From Faecalicoccus sp. (GTDB lineage: Bacteria > Bacillota_I > Bacilli_A > Erysipelotrichales > Erysipelotrichaceae), in assembly GCA_017941505.1 (NCBI GenBank), contig JAGAWH010000055.1, positions 1 to 7,257 on the forward strand: a stretch of DNA of 7,257 nucleotides, in the 5' to 3' direction. Shown here piece after piece: positions 5,671 through 7,257 of the stretch. The position numbers and the translations under genes were made by a program. The notes under the pieces were generated by a model. That model had not been told where the DNA came from. It saw only the letters and a list, made by a program, of their open reading frames with translations, and did no database searches. How positions within the stretch are numbered: the stretch's first letter is position 1; every line of letters begins with the position of its first letter.

Positions 5671-5917
5671 CCTCTTCATCTCCTAAAAATGTATTGATGA
5701 CTTCTTCTACCATATCCCATTCTTCGTCAGACTCAATAGGGATCAATCTGCCATCATCTGTGTAAGCACTGGCCATTACTTCACTTTGATCTCCTTCAGG
5801 GTCCTGATAAACGACATATTGTTTCTTAGTTTCGTCATTGTCGAATGTAAACAAAATTGTCATTCGTTTTTCGTTTCCATTCTCATCAGTAACATACATT
5901 GAATTCGAATCCATCAT
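5660..5917 (-). CDS. DUF1292 family protein (YrzB-like)
   Basis: This small acidic protein belongs to the DUF1292/YrzB family, found almost always between ruvX (yrrK) and mltG (yrrL) in Bacillota; its biochemical role is unknown to me. It has 85 residues from ATG 5917. The family pattern is visible: a strand-rich core with ILFTFDNDETKKQYVVYQD, then EVMASAYTDDGRLIPIESDEEWDMVEEVINTF and an acidic C-terminus. An in-frame ATG at 5926 touches AAAGG directly and is unlikely to be used. ATG 5917 lies 8 nt after AAAGGA and is preferred; ATG 5914 is also possible. A hairpin with a T-run lies between ruvX and this gene. Its last 11 nt overlap the original mltG start, and AGGAG inside its coding sequence serves mltG, implying coupled translation. 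Confidence 0.9.
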   Translation of the reverse strand: MMDSNSMYVTDENGNEKRMTILFTFDNDETKKQYVVYQDPEGDQSEVMASAYTDDGRLIPIESDEEWDMVEEVINTFLGDEEDAE

Positions 5918-5934
5918 AATAATCATCCTTTCGT

Positions 5935-5962
5935 AAAAACAGGGGAATTTATCCGATTCCCC
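5935..5962 (-). terminator. Terminator-like hairpin (possible attenuator) between ruvX and DUF1292
   Basis: On the minus strand GGGGAAT (5962-5956) pairs with ATTCCCC (5948-5942) around a 7-nt loop, followed by TG and five T (5939-5935). The ruvX stop codon (5951-5949) lies in the loop. The stem is short but has four consecutive G-C pairs. Since DUF1292, mltG and greA follow, it is more likely partial termination or an mRNA end stabiliser than a full stop. Confidence 0.6.
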
Positions 5963-6380
5963 CGTTTAACTTGTCTAAATAGCCCTGCAAAATTTCAACT
6001 GCAGCCATTTGGTCAATGACTTTTTTACGCTTTTTTCGGGAAACATCACCCTCTAAAAGATAGCGGGTAGCACTTACGGTTGTAAGACGCTCATCCCACA
6101 GGGTAACGTTATATCCTTCTTTAGTAAGCTCATCAGCAAAATCAATCGATAACTGACCTCTTTCACCGATATCTCCATTCATATGTTTTGGCAGCCCCAA
6201 TACGATATCTTTGATCTTTTCCGATTCCAATAATTCCAACAATTGGTCGAAGCAGTCATCGTAATCATCCGACGGAAATCGAATCGTAGTAAGGGCTCTG
6301 GCTACAAGTCTGCCCTGGTCGCTGATCGCAACACCGCAGGTCTTGGAGCCCAGATCTAATCCGATTATTCTATTCTGCAT
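5949..6380 (-). CDS. ruvX: RuvX/YqgF, RNase H-fold nuclease for pre-16S rRNA processing
   Basis: YqgF/RuvX proteins have the RuvC/RNase H fold. They were named as putative Holliday junction resolvases; work in E. coli links YqgF to maturation of the 16S rRNA 5' end. The 143-residue protein has the usual length. Visible motifs are IGLDLGSKTCGVAISD (6-21) with metal-binding Asp9, LGLPKHMNGDIGERG (61-75), WDERLTT (95-101) with Glu97, and IDQMAAVEILQGYL (122-135) with Asp123, so the acidic active-site set is intact. A basic stretch SRKKRKK (114-120) precedes the last motif, as is common in the family. Its ATG shares one base with the ireB stop (TAATG), and no good Shine-Dalgarno sequence precedes it, so translation is probably coupled to ireB. 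A terminator-like hairpin overlaps its stop codon. Confidence 0.96.
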   Translation of the reverse strand: MQNRIIGLDLGSKTCGVAISDQGRLVARALTTIRFPSDDYDDCFDQLLELLESEKIKDIVLGLPKHMNGDIGERGQLSIDFADELTKEGYNVTLWDERLTTVSATRYLLEGDVSRKKRKKVIDQMAAVEILQGYLDKLNGGIG

Positions 6381-6631
6381 TATTTTTCTAAATATGCACG
6401 AACCAATTCTTCGATGATTTCGTAACGTTCGATTCTCTGAATCAGATTACGGGCATTCTTATGAGAAGAAATATATGCAGGATCATTGCTGATAATATAT
6501 CCGGCAATCTGATTGACCGAATTATATCCTCTTTCATCCAATGCATTGCTAACCTCTTTTAAGATTGCCTTGATATTCTCACGGCGAATTTCTTCGGTAG
6601 TAAATGTCATTGTTTCCGTAATGTCTCTCAT
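6380..6631 (-). CDS. ireB: IreB/ReoM family regulator (UPF0297, YrzL)
   Basis: IreB (Enterococcus) / ReoM (Listeria) is a small substrate of the PASTA-domain Ser/Thr kinase IreK/PrkA. In Listeria, ReoM controls ClpCP degradation of MurA and so peptidoglycan precursor synthesis. The 83-residue protein matches the family along its length: ALDERGYNSVNQIAGYIISNDPAYI (30-54), HKNARNLIQRIERYEIIEELVRAYL (57-81). Thr7, the ReoM phosphorylation position, is kept in the context ETM, and Thr5 is a second candidate. The usual GDPAYIPRH reads NDPAYISSH (49-57), so a normally conserved Pro-Arg pair is replaced by two serines; Arg61, Arg66 and Arg69 remain. AAGGAGGGTGA (6636-6646) fixes the start. A TATAAT box lies just upstream, so this gene can be expressed independently of alaS. 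The kinase gene is not in the window. Confidence 0.95.
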   Translation of the reverse strand: MRDITETMTFTTEEIRRENIKAILKEVSNALDERGYNSVNQIAGYIISNDPAYISSHKNARNLIQRIERYEIIEELVRAYLEK

Positions 6632-6635
6632 AGTA

Positions 6636-6646
6636 TCACCCTCCTT
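6636..6646 (-). promoter_or_regulatory. Strong ribosome binding site of ireB
   Basis: AAGGAGGGTGA on the minus strand is a near-complete complement to the 16S rRNA 3' end; AAGGAGG lies 8 nt before ATG 6631. It supports the start that places threonine at residue 7. Confidence 0.85.
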
Positions 6647-6657
6647 GACATAAAACT

Positions 6658-6686
6658 ATTATACATGAAAGCGATGAAAAATAAAA
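6658..6686 (-). promoter_or_regulatory. Candidate promoter of the ireB-ruvX-DUF1292-mltG cluster
   Basis: A perfect TATAAT (6663-6658, minus strand) lies just ahead of the ireB ribosome binding site. The hexamer 17 bp upstream (TTTTAT, 6686-6681) is a poor -35. That hexamer and the spacer overlap the loop and descending arm of the alaS hairpin. Without a good -35, activity may be weak or need an activator. Confidence 0.5.
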
Positions 6687-6699
6687 TGTTTTCATCGCT
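6668..6699 (-). terminator. Hairpin terminator after alaS
   Basis: On the minus strand AGCGATGAAAA (6699-6689) pairs perfectly with TTTTCATCGCT (6680-6670) around an 8-nt loop. Only two more T follow before a C, so the T-tract is poor and termination may be partial. It begins 7 nt after the alaS stop. Confidence 0.65.
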
Positions 6700-6706
6700 C
6701 ATGGTT

Positions 6707-7257
6707 TTAAATATTCGTTAATTGTGAACGGATTTCATCCATAGCTTCATTGAGCTTGGATACATCCTTACCGCCGGCCTGGGCCATATCCGGTTTTCCA
6801 CCGCCGTTACCCTGGCAGATCTGGGCAGCTTTCTTAACCAGATTTCCGGCATGTACACCTTTTTTCACGGCATCCTTACCGGCACCGGCTACAAAGACAA
6901 CCTTATCGTTGTTTACATTCGCAAAGAAACATACCACATTTGGATTCTGTGCCTTTAAGTTAGAAACGATATCTTTCAGTGCACCGGCATCCATACCTTC
7001 GGTCTTACGAATTAAGGCATCAACGTTTCCTAATGTCTTTACATCATTTGTCCATTCCTTAGCCTTCAGGGCAAAGATCTGGTTTTTCAGGTTATCGATT
7101 TCCTTCTGCATGGACTTCATCTGATCATAAGCAGAAGCAACTTTGTTGTCGATTCCCTTCAGACCCTTGGCTTTTGCACTTTCGGCAATATTTTCTAACA
7201 TAGCCTGCTGCTTAGCAGTTTCCTGGTAAGCTGCATAACCTGTCTTGGCAGTGATAC
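6707..7257 (-). CDS. alaS: Alanyl-tRNA synthetase, C-terminal 182 residues (runs off right edge)
   Basis: AlaRS charges tRNA-Ala with alanine in the cytoplasm. Only the C-terminal part is in the window; the frame stays open to the right edge, and an ATG at 7201 is internal rather than a start. The visible part begins ITAKTGYAAYQETAKQQAML, which corresponds to the linker after the editing domain (family RIEAVTGxxA). A coiled coil follows (about 30-70 of the visible part), then the C-Ala/DHHA1 domain with VSNLKAQNPNVVCFF, HAGNLVKKAAQIC and the glycine-rich GNGGGKPDMAQAGGKD that is diagnostic for the family. The catalytic and editing domains lie outside the window. The order alaS-ireB-ruvX-DUF1292-mltG is conserved in many Bacillota. 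It ends at a hairpin with a short T-tract. Confidence 0.97.
   Translation of the reverse strand, partial: ITAKTGYAAYQETAKQQAMLENIAESAKAKGLKGIDNKVASAYDQMKSMQKEIDNLKNQIFALKAKEWTNDVKTLGNVDALIRKTEGMDAGALKDIVSNLKAQNPNVVCFFANVNNDKVVFVAGAGKDAVKKGVHAGNLVKKAAQICQGNGGGKPDMAQAGGKDVSKLNEAMDEIRSQLTNI

Noticed and set aside
5520..5765. Plus-strand open frame of 81 codons over the mltG tail and DUF1292
   Set aside because: It is Ser/Phe-rich only because it mirrors Lys/Arg-rich codons of the tail; there is no ribosome site and it overlaps two supported genes.
5924..5926. ATG 5926 as the start of the DUF1292 gene
   Set aside because: It directly abuts the AAAGG ribosome site with no spacer; ATG 5917 has an 8-nt spacing.
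7199..7201. ATG 7201 as the start of a stand-alone DHHA1 protein
   Set aside because: The frame stays open to the window edge and the residues before this ATG match the AlaRS linker, so it is an internal methionine of alaS.

Overview
The window looks like the chromosome of a low-to-moderate G+C Bacillota (Firmicutes), and an Erysipelotrichia-like gut lineage fits best. G+C is roughly 40% by eye, not counted. Strong AAGGAGG-type ribosome binding sites are present, and the gene order alaS - ireB/reoM - ruvX - DUF1292 - mltG - greA matches the Bacillota core cluster. Assignment below phylum is inference. Nearly everything is on the minus strand; only the macro-domain gene at 1779-2360 is on the plus strand.

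Layout, left to right. 1-1675 holds a late-competence DNA-uptake pair on the minus strand: comEA, a membrane-anchored DNA receptor, overlaps by ATGA the 5' part of comEC, the DNA channel, which runs off the left edge. A 103-bp divergent spacer separates comEA from the plus-strand macro-domain gene, which ends at a hairpin terminator. Convergent to it are two minus-strand genes of unknown function: a two-helix membrane protein (2392-2910) and a double zinc-ribbon protein (2980-3450). The zinc-ribbon gene ends in a strong terminator with a TTCG loop. Then come greA, with its own terminator and extended -10 promoter, mltG, a DUF1292 gene, ruvX, ireB/reoM and the 3' end of alaS, which runs off the right edge.

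The right half joins housekeeping and envelope functions: tRNA charging (AlaS), PASTA-kinase-linked control of peptidoglycan synthesis (IreB/ReoM), pre-16S rRNA processing (RuvX), endolytic cleavage of nascent glycan strands (MltG) and rescue of stalled RNA polymerase (GreA). Several hairpins lie inside this cluster and may step expression down between genes.

The most striking observation is in mltG. Its long cytoplasmic tail, made of degenerate [K/R]nP repeats, is encoded in one frame from 5670 but is broken by an in-frame TAA at 5575-5577. No start codon follows for 83 codons, until an ATG at 5325 that lacks a Shine-Dalgarno sequence. This is a nonsense mutation, an assembly or sequencing error, or something more unusual. 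No mobile element, CRISPR array, tRNA or rRNA is visible, and I see no convincing complete new system.
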